Shown here: in pieces, positions 44,731 through 54,825 of the stretch
How the letters are laid out: each line of letters opens with the position of its first letter
Numbering within the stretch: the stretch's first letter is position 1
NCBI GenBank assembly: GCA_015698285.1
Contig: CP048685.1
Span: forward strand, 1,550,001-1,614,000
From: Candidatus Nitronauta litoralis
Lineage (GTDB): Bacteria; Nitrospinota; Nitrospinia; Nitrospinales; Nitrospinaceae
Reading direction: 5' to 3'
DNA length: 64,000 bases
Made by a program: the position numbers and the translations under genes
Notes under the pieces: generated by a model
The model's input: the letters and a program-made list of their open reading frames with translations, nothing else
The model's database searches: none
Told to the model about the DNA's origin: nothing

Positions 44731-47713
44731 AGCAGCAGAGCTCAGTATCATCATGCGGGCAAAGGATCAGGCCACTAAAATCATTCGGCCAATCCAAAAG
44801 CAGCTATTGCGCCTCCGTGCTTTTGCTAGAGACAATGCTGCTGAAATTGCCCGAGTCGGTAAAGCGGCTCTGGCCACCAGTGCCGCCGCTGGGGTGCTGT
44901 TCACCGCTGGGATCGTTCAGGCTGCAAACTTCCAGCAGTCGATGGCGGATGTTAATGCCATTGTCAACGCCACGCCCGGAGACCTTCAAAAAATATCCGC
45001 CTCCGCTCGTGAGATGGGTGCCACCACCGCTTTTGCGGCCAGTGAAGCGGCAACAGCTCAATTTCTTCTCGCTCAATCCGGACAAAAGACCGGTGAAATC
45101 ATTGAAACCCTGCCAGCGGTTATTGCCCTGGCCTCTGCACAAAGTCTGGATCTTGCTTTTGCCACAACGGTGGTCACCGATGCGCTTGGACAGTTTCAAT
45201 TGCAGGCGGATCAATCCGCTCGTGTGTCCAACGTTCTGGCCGCAGCTACTTCCAATTCCAAAACCAATTTAAGCCAGTTGCAATTGGCTATGAGGCAATC
45301 TGCTCCCATTGCGGCATCCCTTGGACTTTCCATTGAGCAAACGGTTGGTGCTTTGGCAGGGTTTGCCCAGGGCGGTACCAAAGGCGAACAGGCAGGCACG
45401 AAATTACGCACCGTCATTTCCAGGCTTATTGCGCCTGCCGGTGAAGCTGCGGAAATTTTAGAGAAGAACGGGATCTCCGCATTTAACGCCCAGGGAGAAT
45501 TTCTTTCCTTTGTCGACATCCTGAAACAGTTTGAAGCGGCCAATTTGAGCGCGGCGGATATTGTCCGGGTCTTTGGTGAAGAGGGAGGCCCTGGCCTTGT
45601 CACCTTGTTATCAGTTGGATCCGCAGAAGTGGATCGGCTCACCAACGCCATCACCGGCACCAATGAAGCGGCCCGGCAGGCCAAGGCCCGTCTGGATTCA
45701 TTAGCGGGGGATTTTAAAATTCTCAAATCTGCAGTGGAAGAAGCCTTGATTTCTATTGGAGAGTTTCTCCTTCCTGTTTTGCGCGGTTTGGTAACTATCG
45801 TCAACAAAGTGGTTGATATTTTCAATTCGCTTCCAAAACCCATTCAACAATTCATTGTTGTAGTCGGTCTGGCTGTCACGGCTGCCACAGCCCTGGTCGC
45901 CGTAGGTGCATTGTTGTTTGCTGTCCTGTCTCCGCTCATTGCGGCTTTTGGTGGTATTGCGGCGGCGGTAACAGGGCTCGGGATAACATTAATAGCCCTT
46001 ACGGGTTTCTTCGCCGCTTTTATTGATGTGGTGATTGGCCTGGGAAATAACTTAACCGGTATGGGCACCAAGACAGATGATGTGACCGATGCCCTGAATA
46101 AAATGAACAAGAAGGTTGCCGATACCCGAGAGGAATCAAAAAACCTAAGGGAAGAAATCGAAAAGGTTAAACAACAAAATGAAGAACTAAAAAAGACCCA
46201 GGACAAATTGAACAGTCCGGAGCACCTCGAAGCGGTTAAAAAAATCAAAGGGCAATTAGCCGAAGAGCAGAAAACAGTTGAAGAATTAAAAAAGGAACTG
46301 GAAAAGGTCAAAGAAGTGCGTGAGGGCCTTTTGGAAGTGACCGAAGCGGAAACCAAGGCGATTGAAAAAAATACGGATGCCGTCAAACAGGCGGTGGTTG
46401 AAGAAAAACGATTGGCCGCTGAAAAAGAAAGATTGAAAGAAAAAATGGAGGCCGAGAAAAAAGCCGCGCAGGAACTCGACCGGGCCTTTTCTACCCTGGG
46501 CATTCAAAACCTCACCAAGGAAGCGGAGGATTTAAACAAAGCCTTCGAAACGATTCAGCAGTCCGGCACCGTTTCAGGAGAAGACACCGAGCGTGCCTAT
46601 GAGGCTCTTCAGTTGCGACTGGAAGAATTGACCGATACCTCTAACGTTTACCGCGATGGGCTCCAGCAAGAGTTGGACGTGCTGCAACGCCGCCGTGCCA
46701 TTGTGGCCGATGCGCTTCAAGGCGAAATCGCCGCCCGTCAGGCGGTTGAGCAAATGTTGCAAAGAAATGTCGAGGCGCAGGAGCGGTCTGTACAAAAAAT
46801 AAAAGAATTCAAAAATCAAATAAATCAAATTGCTGTAGGTCGTGAAGATATTTTATTCGAGGTCAGTATTAAGGGGTTAGATAATCCTGAAAAGCTACAG
46901 GCAAGGATACAAAAAGTTGCAAGGGATGCCAGCGTAATAAATGCAGGTGGAGATGATATTAGTAAAAAGGTTTCATCGTTTCAAAAATTAATTGATATGA
47001 ATGCGACATTCATTCGGCAATCTGAGGCCGGGTCTCAGAACGAAAAGGCGGCTCTTGCTATTGATCTCCAGCTACGAAACCAACAGCAAAACTTAATACA
47101 GAAGCAGACTAAATCAGAAGAACAAAACCAACAAAACCTACAGAGCCAATCAGACCAGCTATTAACCGTAAAAGACAACGCAATCGCTGCCCTGGAGCCT
47201 TTGCAACAGATTGATGAGGCCATAAAAAATCTAAAGCTTGAGATCGACACCAAGTCCCTGGATGAAGCCGTGAAAAAAGCCCAGAAGACTCGGGAAAAAT
47301 TTGAATCCACGTTTGGGAAGCCTATCACTCAGATTGTTAAGGTTGTTGAGCAGACCGGCAAAGCGTCCAAAGAAGCGGTTAAAAAAACCGACGCGTCTAA
47401 AAGTGACGGTGCTTCTGGAGGTGGTAAAAGTTCAGGCGGTTCCGGTGAAGCTGAAGCCAGCTTTGCTGTGGGTGTTCGAAACGTGCCGCGCAATATGCTG
47501 GCGCAACTCCATAAAGGGGAGGCCGTTCTAAACAGAGATACGGCCAGAAACTTCAGGGCCGGTGCTTTTAAAGGGGCAGGGGCATCCTTCGGTGATATCA
47601 ATATCAATCTCCCTCCTGGTGCAACCATTGACCGCAACACTGTGCGCCGTTTCATTATTCCGGAACTAAAAAAAGCGGGATTGAAAAACGCCTTTGGACC
47701 GGGGAGGAAATAA
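44720..47713 (+). CDS. Tail tape measure protein, 997 residues
   Basis: N-terminal domain (about 60-350) matches phage tape measure proteins of the TP901/TIGR01760 type: FQQSMADVNAIVNATPGDLQKI, TAFAASEAATA, LAAATSNSKTNLSQL, AGTKLRTVISRL and ALLFAVLSPLIAAFGGI (transmembrane block, about 375-445). A long charged coiled-coil (about 460-800) and a Gly/Ser-rich end follow. The length sets the tail length. It begins 11 bases before the chaperone extension ends. Confidence 0.9.
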   Translation: MADKAAELSIIMRAKDQATKIIRPIQKQLLRLRAFARDNAAEIARVGKAALATSAAAGVLFTAGIVQAANFQQSMADVNAIVNATPGDLQKISASAREMGATTAFAASEAATAQFLLAQSGQKTGEIIETLPAVIALASAQSLDLAFATTVVTDALGQFQLQADQSARVSNVLAAATSNSKTNLSQLQLAMRQSAPIAASLGLSIEQTVGALAGFAQGGTKGEQAGTKLRTVISRLIAPAGEAAEILEKNGISAFNAQGEFLSFVDILKQFEAANLSAADIVRVFGEEGGPGLVTLLSVGSAEVDRLTNAITGTNEAARQAKARLDSLAGDFKILKSAVEEALISIGEFLLPVLRGLVTIVNKVVDIFNSLPKPIQQFIVVVGLAVTAATALVAVGALLFAVLSPLIAAFGGIAAAVTGLGITLIALTGFFAAFIDVVIGLGNNLTGMGTKTDDVTDALNKMNKKVADTREESKNLREEIEKVKQQNEELKKTQDKLNSPEHLEAVKKIKGQLAEEQKTVEELKKELEKVKEVREGLLEVTEAETKAIEKNTDAVKQAVVEEKRLAAEKERLKEKMEAEKKAAQELDRAFSTLGIQNLTKEAEDLNKAFETIQQSGTVSGEDTERAYEALQLRLEELTDTSNVYRDGLQQELDVLQRRRAIVADALQGEIAARQAVEQMLQRNVEAQERSVQKIKEFKNQINQIAVGREDILFEVSIKGLDNPEKLQARIQKVARDASVINAGGDDISKKVSSFQKLIDMNATFIRQSEAGSQNEKAALAIDLQLRNQQQNLIQKQTKSEEQNQQNLQSQSDQLLTVKDNAIAALEPLQQIDEAIKNLKLEIDTKSLDEAVKKAQKTREKFESTFGKPITQIVKVVEQTGKASKEAVKKTDASKSDGASGGGKSSGGSGEAEASFAVGVRNVPRNMLAQLHKGEAVLNRDTARNFRAGAFKGAGASFGDININLPPGATIDRNTVRRFIIPELKKAGLKNAFGPGRK

Positions 47714-48087
47714 TGTCATTCGGTCTTTATTATCCAAACAAGGCGGGGTTCACCACAAAATGGGAGCCGCAATTCCCTCCGGATGTTCCACTCCAGATGG
47801 GAAAGGATCAGCCTGAGCAAGTGACCTCTGTTCTTTCCGGTGGCGAAATCATTGTGCAAAACAAGGGCGCTGCCCGGCGCACCTGGTCTTTGCCGTTCAC
47901 CCTCATGAGTGATGCCGACCGCGCATCCCTGGAAACGTTCTGGGATACGGTGGGCAAAAGTTTTAAATCGTTCGAAATGGATGATGGCACCGGAACACTT
48001 TTCACGGTTCGCATCATGAATGCTCTCGAATTCGAAAAATTCCAGGTCAATAACTGGTCGACCACACTGGAGCTTCGGGAAGAATGA
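47713..48087 (+). CDS. Distal tail-type protein, 124 residues
   Basis: A short beta-rich protein (FTTKWEPQFPPDVPLQ, IIVQNKGAARRTWSLPFTLMSDADRASLETFWDTVG) with the layout of small distal tail or tail-tip adaptors that link tape measure and hub genes. Its start shares a base with the tape measure stop and its stop overlaps the tip gene by four bases. The family is recognised only by type. Confidence 0.6.
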   Translation: MSFGLYYPNKAGFTTKWEPQFPPDVPLQMGKDQPEQVTSVLSGGEIIVQNKGAARRTWSLPFTLMSDADRASLETFWDTVGKSFKSFEMDDGTGTLFTVRIMNALEFEKFQVNNWSTTLELREE

Positions 48088-51000
48088 GAACTTTTTCCAG
48101 CGGTGTGACCGCAGAAAAAAATAAAAGCGCCAATGAACCGGTATCGGTTTTAAAAATGGTGTGGCCTGTGGTGAATGGCAACCCTGCCATTACTCTGTAC
48201 TTTTCAGATCGGACCATGACCATCGGTGTCACCACCTGCATTGCCAACGTTATCAATTGGGCGGAGGTCGATCACCTGTTGACCCAGGGCGAAAGCGCCG
48301 GACGTTCCATTGCCGATAGCCAGGTGGAGCTTTCGAACGCTGCACTTGATTATGGTTCCGGTGTTGAACGCTTTTCAGAACTCATTGGACGCTACCCGTT
48401 GGAAGCCGCAACCGCTACTTTGTATCAGTGGTTTGGTGGAGCAAGCCTGGATGAAAGCGACCTCACTCCGCTCCTGGTTGCCGAGTGTGAGCCAGTGGAA
48501 TGGAATGAGCAATCTATCGTGATCGATATGACGCTCATCAGTTCCCTTTATGGTGAAGAGGTCATTTGCCGAAAGATCACAACCAACGAATACCCGAACG
48601 CGCCGGAATCTTCAATCGGACAGCGTATGCCCATCATCATCGGTACAGTTCCCGGTGTTAAAGCCATTCCCGTACGCAAGGCCAACCGTACAGAAGTCTC
48701 TTCGATTGCAAAGCCGGGAGACACAACACTTGACGTGCGCGACACGTCCAAGTTTCCCAGTGCAGGATCCTTGCTGTTGGGTGAAGATGCGATCACATTC
48801 ACGGGGAAGACAGCCACACAGTTCACCGGATGCTCCGGGATCAACACCCTGCATTTTGCCGATGAAGAGGTGATCGAGAATATCTCAGACTTTCGCTGTT
48901 TGTGTTTCGACAAGAACCATCCCATTTCAGCTATCACTCAGGTGCGGGTTGGGGAGGATCCTGACAATTCCGCAACGATTGATCTGCCCAATGGCGAAGT
49001 GGTTTTTTCAAAGACACCCAGAAAAAGAATCGGAGTCGATACCCGGTTCCAATTGATTCGATTTGATGCGGTAGAAGCCGGAACAACCGCCTTGAATCCG
49101 GCCAATGCCCTCACGCTGGACGATAAGGGCGTATACGCCACGCTAAACAAAACAGCGCACAGGCTTTGGCTCAGGCAGACGGATGCAATGGGTGCCCTGG
49201 GTGAAATGGGGAAAACCGAATTAAGGGTTGAGCACTTTGCCGAGGAAAAATACAACCCGGATTTTGTGAAGGTGATCGTAAACGGTCAGGTGATCGGGAA
49301 CCTTTCAAAGCCGGGTGATGATGACAAAGCCGATGTCCAGGGAACGGCAGATGAAATCGTTTCTGTCATTGATAATCTGGATTTTCCGATCAACGTGCCA
49401 ACTCCGACCATCAGTGCCAGTACCGACGCGACTAGGACGGAACAACAATTCGGCCAGGGCGGCACTAGTGGGCAGCGCCTTAAAACAACCAATGTGACAG
49501 ATCCTATGGCCGTCAACAGCATCCCGATAACATTTGGGGCTGTTTCATCGGGAGTAATAAAAGCAGAGTATTCAGTCTCGATTGGGCTTTATGACCTGAC
49601 AATTATTGAAAACGTATTCCCACAGGTCCACCTAGGCGGGCGTCCTGTCGCGATTTGGACACAACCTGTATTTAATTTGCCATATGTGTTTGAATACGTA
49701 ACATCTTTTACTATTGATGGCCCGAACCAACCAGCGTCTATGAACTTTACGATGGTTAATGGGCCAGCATCCGCCAAAATTGACATTATTAATGTTTCAA
49801 GAACCCTTCACTATAACGCCACTGTTTGGGCTTCACAGTCCGCGCAGAATACAAATCGGCAGGGCGGAATCAACGATGTCAACATTAACGCTAACCTGAA
49901 TGTTTCGACCGAAAAATCCACGAATGGAATTGTCGATCTGTTCGATATCACTTCGATCATCAATAATGACTGGAACGCCTTCACCAACATGCTGGTTGAG
50001 TTTGAATTCACCGGATCGTCAAGTGATCGAAATGTTTTCGTTATCGGAGCGGAACTCGCTCAGGAATTCCACACGGCACGGTATCAGGCCACTGACCAGG
50101 TCTTTGTCGATTGCGTGGGATTGATCGATGATGGCGCAGGCACGGTGACCGGCACACCCAATGCTGTCATTGAAACGGTGCCGGATTTTTTAAAGTGGTC
50201 CGTGATTGTGGCAAAGGGTCTGCCAGCATCCACCATCCACACCGCATCTTTTGACGCTGCCGCTACTAAATTCACGAACGCTATTGCCGGAGGTTATAAG
50301 GTCGCCGGAGTAATCGACGGGGAAACCACGTTCGATGATCTGTGGGCTCAATGTGAATTTGAAGCGCGGTGCCAGTTCTTCTTTGATGCCGAAGGAAAAG
50401 CACGTCTCATTTTCCGCCCAAAAAACAACAGCGCGGAGGTTGATGGCGAAGAGGTATTAACCGTCACTCAGGGCATGGTGAAGCTTGCCGATAATGGCGT
50501 TGATATGGTGAAGTTCACCCGCACACCCAAGACGGAACTGGCCAATACAATCGATCTAAAGTATGCGCGGGATTATTTTAAGAATGCCTGGTCAAAAGAT
50601 GTGTCTCTGACTGATGCGGTTTCTGTTGGCCTTTACGGAAAAAAGGAAAAGCACCCAACGAATGAATGGGAGTTGTGGTTTTGCCGGTCTGCGGAGCAAG
50701 CGCAGAACGTCGGGGAATTCTGGATGTCGCAACTCAGTGCGCCGAGCACCTTGGTTGAGATCGGGGTTTCGTTAAAACAAATGGAGCTGGAGCGTGCGGA
50801 CATTGTGAAATTCGATCACCCATTGGGAAACCTTTCCAGTATTTTTTCAGAAGTTCTTCCCGGCCAGCATATCGTGGGCTCCGGACGCGATCAGGTTCAG
50901 GATCATGTCATGCTGGCTCTTCGCCTATTCCCGGTAGCGTTTTTGCGCGAAAATCTTTCCGAATCTATCGGAATTTCAGAATCACTCATCGTTAATATCG

Positions 51001-51290
51001 GGTTCTTGTTCACACTCACGGACAACACAGAAATTTTGGAGACCCTGCTCACGTCTTTTAAAAATGAATTGAGCGATAGCGCTGAAGCTCAGGATGTGAT
51101 TGAAGTTTTGATCGATGCTGTCAATTCAGACAGCGCTGAGGTGGCTGATCTTTTCAAAAGCTTCCATTTTACAGGCGGTGCGGATTTTATAAATTCAACA
51201 GAAAAAGTAAGAGCTTCAGACGGTACAGGCTGGGGAACGCAGAAATGGGGGAATAGCTACTATGGTGGATCGGAGGTGCTTGTCGCATGA
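48084..51290 (+). CDS. Tail tip/baseplate hub protein, 1068 residues
   Basis: The largest late gene after tape measure. Residues about 25-180 resemble a hub domain (NVINWAEVDHLLTQGESAGRSIADSQVELSN). The middle (about 500-700) is beta-rich. The 700-1000 part has long helices and beta strands of a tip assembly, and the C-terminus ends in a beta-type motif (ADFINSTEKVRASDGTGWGTQKWGNSYYGG). It likely contacts the host and passes DNA. Domain details are inferred from size and place. Confidence 0.68.
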   Translation: MRTFSSGVTAEKNKSANEPVSVLKMVWPVVNGNPAITLYFSDRTMTIGVTTCIANVINWAEVDHLLTQGESAGRSIADSQVELSNAALDYGSGVERFSELIGRYPLEAATATLYQWFGGASLDESDLTPLLVAECEPVEWNEQSIVIDMTLISSLYGEEVICRKITTNEYPNAPESSIGQRMPIIIGTVPGVKAIPVRKANRTEVSSIAKPGDTTLDVRDTSKFPSAGSLLLGEDAITFTGKTATQFTGCSGINTLHFADEEVIENISDFRCLCFDKNHPISAITQVRVGEDPDNSATIDLPNGEVVFSKTPRKRIGVDTRFQLIRFDAVEAGTTALNPANALTLDDKGVYATLNKTAHRLWLRQTDAMGALGEMGKTELRVEHFAEEKYNPDFVKVIVNGQVIGNLSKPGDDDKADVQGTADEIVSVIDNLDFPINVPTPTISASTDATRTEQQFGQGGTSGQRLKTTNVTDPMAVNSIPITFGAVSSGVIKAEYSVSIGLYDLTIIENVFPQVHLGGRPVAIWTQPVFNLPYVFEYVTSFTIDGPNQPASMNFTMVNGPASAKIDIINVSRTLHYNATVWASQSAQNTNRQGGINDVNINANLNVSTEKSTNGIVDLFDITSIINNDWNAFTNMLVEFEFTGSSSDRNVFVIGAELAQEFHTARYQATDQVFVDCVGLIDDGAGTVTGTPNAVIETVPDFLKWSVIVAKGLPASTIHTASFDAAATKFTNAIAGGYKVAGVIDGETTFDDLWAQCEFEARCQFFFDAEGKARLIFRPKNNSAEVDGEEVLTVTQGMVKLADNGVDMVKFTRTPKTELANTIDLKYARDYFKNAWSKDVSLTDAVSVGLYGKKEKHPTNEWELWFCRSAEQAQNVGEFWMSQLSAPSTLVEIGVSLKQMELERADIVKFDHPLGNLSSIFSEVLPGQHIVGSGRDQVQDHVMLALRLFPVAFLRENLSESIGISESLIVNIGFLFTLTDNTEILETLLTSFKNELSDSAEAQDVIEVLIDAVNSDSAEVADLFKSFHFTGGADFINSTEKVRASDGTGWGTQKWGNSYYGGSEVLVA

Positions 51291-51448
51291 AAAACAATTC
51301 GGATATTATTCGCCCGGTTCAACTTCAAAAAGTCATTGCTACTCTTTTAGATGAGAATGGGAACGTAAAGGAAAAATCTGAAATTTTAAAAGATCAATCC
51401 GGGAAAGTGGTGTCGAGTAAAACCATAAAGCATGGGAGAAAGAAATGA
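51287..51448 (+). CDS. Small phage protein, 53 residues
   Basis: ATG 51287 overlaps the tip gene stop (ATGA), and its own stop overlaps the next ATG at 51445. Both overlaps and the GC use match genuine operon genes. The peptide is basic and polar (IRPVQLQKVIATLLDENGNV, KTIKHGRKK). No family is recognised. Confidence 0.6.
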   Translation: MKNNSDIIRPVQLQKVIATLLDENGNVKEKSEILKDQSGKVVSSKTIKHGRKK

Positions 51449-51798
51449 TTACAAATGTCGGGCTTGATCACATTGCGGATCAGATGTCTGCGAAGGCGGC
51501 AGCCGCAATGTCCCACATGGCAATAGGAGTGGGAACAACAGCAGCGGCGGCGGGTGATACCGCCCTTGAAAACGAGAGCGCCCGCGTCGCGTTTGATTCA
51601 AAAACAAGAACCGGTGCAAGGGTTGATTATATCGCTACATTCGGCGCGGGTGTTGGCACCGGTGCGATTACAGAGGCCGGTGTGTTGAACGCAGGAGCCT
51701 CTGGTGATTTGTTAACCCGCCACGTGTTTCCTGTTAAAAACAAGGGAGCCAACGACACGCTCATCATTGAAGTTCAAAATACTTACCAGAGGGTGTAA
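51445..51798 (+). CDS. Tail-fibre-associated hypothetical protein, 117 residues
   Basis: Ala/Gly-rich with strand patterns (MAIGVGTTAAAAGDTALENESARVAF, TFGAGVGTGAITEAGVLNAG). This resembles the small conserved proteins found before fibre genes in many phages. It ends exactly on the next ATG. Exact role unknown. Confidence 0.6.
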   Translation: MITNVGLDHIADQMSAKAAAAMSHMAIGVGTTAAAAGDTALENESARVAFDSKTRTGARVDYIATFGAGVGTGAITEAGVLNAGASGDLLTRHVFPVKNKGANDTLIIEVQNTYQRV

Positions 51799-52262
51799 TG
51801 GCAGAAACCAGCACAGACCTTTTGGGGCTGATACAACCAGCGGAAGATGATGCCGCCTGGAAGGACAAGGTTGACCCCTGGGCCGATAAGATTGATGAAA
51901 TCGCCCGGCAGTATATTCCTTTTTATATCGCTGGTGAGGCGGTAGACGAAGAGATCATCCTGAATGGTTTCAAATTCAACCATGATGTTGATATCTCCGG
52001 GGTCAGTATGTTTGCGCGATCCGGGCCAACAGGCAGTGCGCTTCAGCTCGATTTTCTTAAAGACGATGCTGAACAATCCAAGCTGGTCACCATCAATGCT
52101 GGCAGTGTTCATAGTTTCAGTGCTGTTACTGGCCTTGAATATCTTCAAACACCCAGCGTTGAAGAGCTGGGTTTGAAAATAAAAAATGTAGGGTCTACCA
52201 ATCCGGGTGCGGAAATCTGGGGATTGATCCATTACAACGTGAAGCCCATTCCAACACCTTAA
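51798..52262 (+). CDS. Structural-region hypothetical protein, 154 residues
   Basis: Contains LLGLIQPAEDDAAWKDKVDPWADKIDEIARQYIPFYIAG, then beta strands (NGFKFNHDVDISGVSMFARSG) typical of fibre or tip accessory proteins. It is translationally coupled to the previous gene. The family is not identified. Confidence 0.58.
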   Translation: MAETSTDLLGLIQPAEDDAAWKDKVDPWADKIDEIARQYIPFYIAGEAVDEEIILNGFKFNHDVDISGVSMFARSGPTGSALQLDFLKDDAEQSKLVTINAGSVHSFSAVTGLEYLQTPSVEELGLKIKNVGSTNPGAEIWGLIHYNVKPIPTP

Positions 52263-52288
52263 TCATATTCAATTTATTTGGTGAAAAT

Positions 52289-52483
52289 ATGGAATCAAGG
52301 TTCAAACGCCCCTGGGATAAAACTTGGCCGAGGCGAATGCTTTTGGTGGTTATTTTTATTCCTATGGTGTTTTGGGCTTTTTTTAAAGAAATGGTATTGG
52401 CCATTTCACATGCCTTGAGACAGATCAAAGAAGCGGTTTTAAGTTTATGGAAAGAAGAGGATTTAGATGACAATCAATTATAA
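52289..52483 (+). CDS. Small single-pass membrane protein, 64 residues
   Basis: A basic head, one transmembrane segment (about 18-38, LLVVIFIPMVFWAFFKEMVLAI) and an acidic tail (LWKEEDLDDNQL). A late-region small membrane protein could be a holin or antiholin; no proof exists. Its end overlaps the next gene by 17 bases. Confidence 0.5.
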   Translation: MESRFKRPWDKTWPRRMLLVVIFIPMVFWAFFKEMVLAISHALRQIKEAVLSLWKEEDLDDNQL

Positions 52484-53558
52484 AGGTGATGCGGTACGCG
52501 CCATCTCTACGCTCGGATTGGGCGGTGTCGACATTACCAAATGGCCGATAACGGATGCAGAAGTGGCCGCTCTAAAATCCAATATTGGCTATGCGCTTGC
52601 CTTAACTTCCGGCCTTTCTGCGCTCGGTCAACTTAGCCTGGTCGACGGCATCGTCAATCCCTTCAGCACTGAAAGTGAAATCGACCTGGGAGCATCGTCC
52701 AATCAGGTCTATAACGCCACCAGTGATTTATACGCTCCCAAAAAAAGCGTCTTCCCAGGCACCGAAGTCACGTCCAACCCCATTGATACTGATTCAGGCA
52801 CGTGGGCAGATTACACCATGCGTATACTCGTCCCGGCCTCCCAGATTTCTGCTGATGGGACTTTTATAAAAGTACGGTTCGAAGCTTCGGCAACTGAAGG
52901 TTTGAAAATCGACAACGCCTCCATTGTTGAGCGTAGTTCCGGGGCGGACGGTGTTGGTGTTCCGACCGAGCTTTTATTTTCTGCCGCGTCTGGATTCGAT
53001 ATAGCCGCTGGTGCTCAAATTGAAAGTGATGCTCTTGAGTTTTCTCTGGATTCGACCAAGGATTATCTGATTTGCGTCGATGTCTCGAACGATACAGCAA
53101 AAGATTTGAGTCGGGGAAATGCTGGAGGAAATTTATCCCGTTATTACAAAGCAGCTACCAACTCATACAACACCCAGACGCTGGCCGGAGCCACTTTTAA
53201 CAGTGGCACTTCTTCCTTTGTTAACAGGATCACCGTGGGCTTATCTGAAAATATGATCGTGCAGTCCAACGCGATCACCGCCAACGCTGTGCCAACTGAG
53301 GCGCATTTAAGTTTTGTATTGATTGCTCCTGGTGCAGTGCCTGATACGGATATCAAAGGGTATGTATCGCGAGATGGTGGCACCACCTTCACACAGGTAC
53401 CGCTCTCCAGCCAGGCGGTTGGATTTCCCTGGAATGTGGTCCATTTCGGTGGAGTAGATATATCAGGCCAGCCCAGCGGATCATCCATGAAATGGAAATT
53501 TGAATCCGCAAATAACACGGATTTGAATTTTGAAAACGTCACTCTTCTTTGGAACTAA
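52467..53558 (+). CDS. Tail fibre-type protein, 363 residues
   Basis: A short N-terminal helix region (about 1-60) followed by beta-strand repeats and Thr/Ser/Asn-rich segments (RYYKAATNSYNTQTLAGATFNSGTSSFVNR, GYVSRDGGTTFTQVP), the composition of receptor-binding fibres and adhesion domains. Position near the late operon end fits. No known domain is recognised. It starts within the preceding gene's end. Confidence 0.6.
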   Translation: MTINYKGDAVRAISTLGLGGVDITKWPITDAEVAALKSNIGYALALTSGLSALGQLSLVDGIVNPFSTESEIDLGASSNQVYNATSDLYAPKKSVFPGTEVTSNPIDTDSGTWADYTMRILVPASQISADGTFIKVRFEASATEGLKIDNASIVERSSGADGVGVPTELLFSAASGFDIAAGAQIESDALEFSLDSTKDYLICVDVSNDTAKDLSRGNAGGNLSRYYKAATNSYNTQTLAGATFNSGTSSFVNRITVGLSENMIVQSNAITANAVPTEAHLSFVLIAPGAVPDTDIKGYVSRDGGTTFTQVPLSSQAVGFPWNVVHFGGVDISGQPSGSSMKWKFESANNTDLNFENVTLLWN

Positions 53559-53562
53559 AATT

Positions 53563-53904
53563 ATGACTCAATTTCGGATTCAGCAGGACTCACCAAACCC
53601 TGTAACCAACATTAAAAGAGAAGCGGGCAGGCGAATTGTCGAAGTGGCCGGATCGATCACCAAGCAGATCAACCTCCAGGCGCGGTTTTCCATCCTTCAG
53701 TTAAAGGAAATGCGTGGAACCATAACGCCACCGGAATCTGCCGAGCTGGATAAGATTGTAAATGTCTGGGATTGGGTGCAGGAAATGCGGGATGCCAGCA
53801 AGACGTTGGAGGTTTCCAAACCAGCCGATTTTAAGGACAAGAAACACTGGCCGAAACCACCGGCCCAGGCCGAACGGCCAGAAAAAGCACAAAAGAAAAA
53901 ATAA
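53563..53904 (+). CDS. Short helical protein after the fibre gene, 113 residues
   Basis: Basic, helical (IKREAGRRIVEVAGSITKQINLQARFSILQLKEMRG) with a Lys/Pro/Ala-rich end. I place the start at ATG 53563, four bases beyond the fibre stop; the frame is open 11 codons further left. It could be a fibre-assembly helper, as helical proteins follow fibres in many phages. Unrecognised. Confidence 0.52.
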   Translation: MTQFRIQQDSPNPVTNIKREAGRRIVEVAGSITKQINLQARFSILQLKEMRGTITPPESAELDKIVNVWDWVQEMRDASKTLEVSKPADFKDKKHWPKPPAQAERPEKAQKKK

Positions 53905-53912
53905 GGAGCAGG

Positions 53913-53932
53913 CCGGGTGCTGGAACACCCGG
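53913..53932 (+). terminator. Hairpin after the fibre-helper gene
   Basis: CCGGGTG (53913-53919) and CACCCGG (53926-53932) form a 7-bp stem directly after the stop of the last late gene. There is no T-run, so it is a weak terminator candidate. Confidence 0.4.
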
Positions 53933-54017
53933 ACCGACCTGTGTGGACCAGGCCACGGATAAACCGCTACTCCCATCATAGAACCGGAGCAGTTTACCAC
54001 GTGGAGCTTGAATAAAA

Positions 54018-54776
54018 ATGAAGTCGTTTTTTGGTTGGGTTGGGGGCAAGAGTCAACTTGCTCCGAAAATCGTAAAGGAATTTCCGAAGCATCACACCTA
54101 CGTCGAAGTGTTTGGCGGCGCGGGTTGGGTGCTTTTTCAAAAAGACCAGGCGCAGAGTAAAGTTGAGGTCTATAACGATATCAACGGGGACCTGGTCAAT
54201 TTGATGACCGTGGCCAAGCACCGGCCATCGGCGCTTTCCGAATCCATGCGGAACCTTCTATTTTCCCGCCAAATGATGAAGCGATGCCTTGAACCAGGTG
54301 ATCACCTCGGCGAGGTGGATCGCGCCTCCCGGTTTCTGTATCTGATAAAAAATTCCTTTGGTGCCAAGCTTGGAGCCGGTTGGGCAATGAGCCGCAAGAG
54401 TCCGCCTCGAACTTTGATCAATGGGGAGTTGGTGCAACAGGTGAGTGAACGATTAAAGAAAGTCTACATCGACCACCAGGGCTTTGGGAAGCTCATTCCA
54501 TTATGGGATTCAAAGCAGACTCTGTTCTATCTGGACCCGCCTTACAGTGGGGATCTGGGAAAGCATTACCAGCATCAGATGGCCCTCGAGGACCATGAAA
54601 AGTTGAGGAGAATTCTGGGGAAGGCAAAAGGGAAGTGGATCCTCAGCTACGATGCTTCCCCTGCCATCCGCAAGCTTTACAAAGGCTACCGCATGAAAAC
54701 CCTCGACATCAAATACAGCCTCAACAACAAAACCACCAAACAAACCCGACAGGAGCTTTTGATCTCAAACTGCTAG
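54018..54776 (+). CDS. Dam-type DNA adenine methyltransferase (D12 class)
   Basis: Motif I FGGAGWVLFQK (about 35-45) and motif IV DPPY (D173-Y176) are in alpha-class order, with FGWVGGKSQL near the N-terminus, as in Dam/D12 enzymes that methylate N6 of adenine. The length of 252 residues is normal. No cognate nuclease adjoins it, so it is an orphan phage methylase that can protect phage DNA from restriction. Probably the last secure prophage gene. Confidence 0.9.
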   Translation: MKSFFGWVGGKSQLAPKIVKEFPKHHTYVEVFGGAGWVLFQKDQAQSKVEVYNDINGDLVNLMTVAKHRPSALSESMRNLLFSRQMMKRCLEPGDHLGEVDRASRFLYLIKNSFGAKLGAGWAMSRKSPPRTLINGELVQQVSERLKKVYIDHQGFGKLIPLWDSKQTLFYLDPPYSGDLGKHYQHQMALEDHEKLRRILGKAKGKWILSYDASPAIRKLYKGYRMKTLDIKYSLNNKTTKQTRQELLISNC

Positions 54777-54825
54777 AATATTGGGGTATAATTTTTGAAA
54801 CGATATTCTTATGCAGGGAGATTTT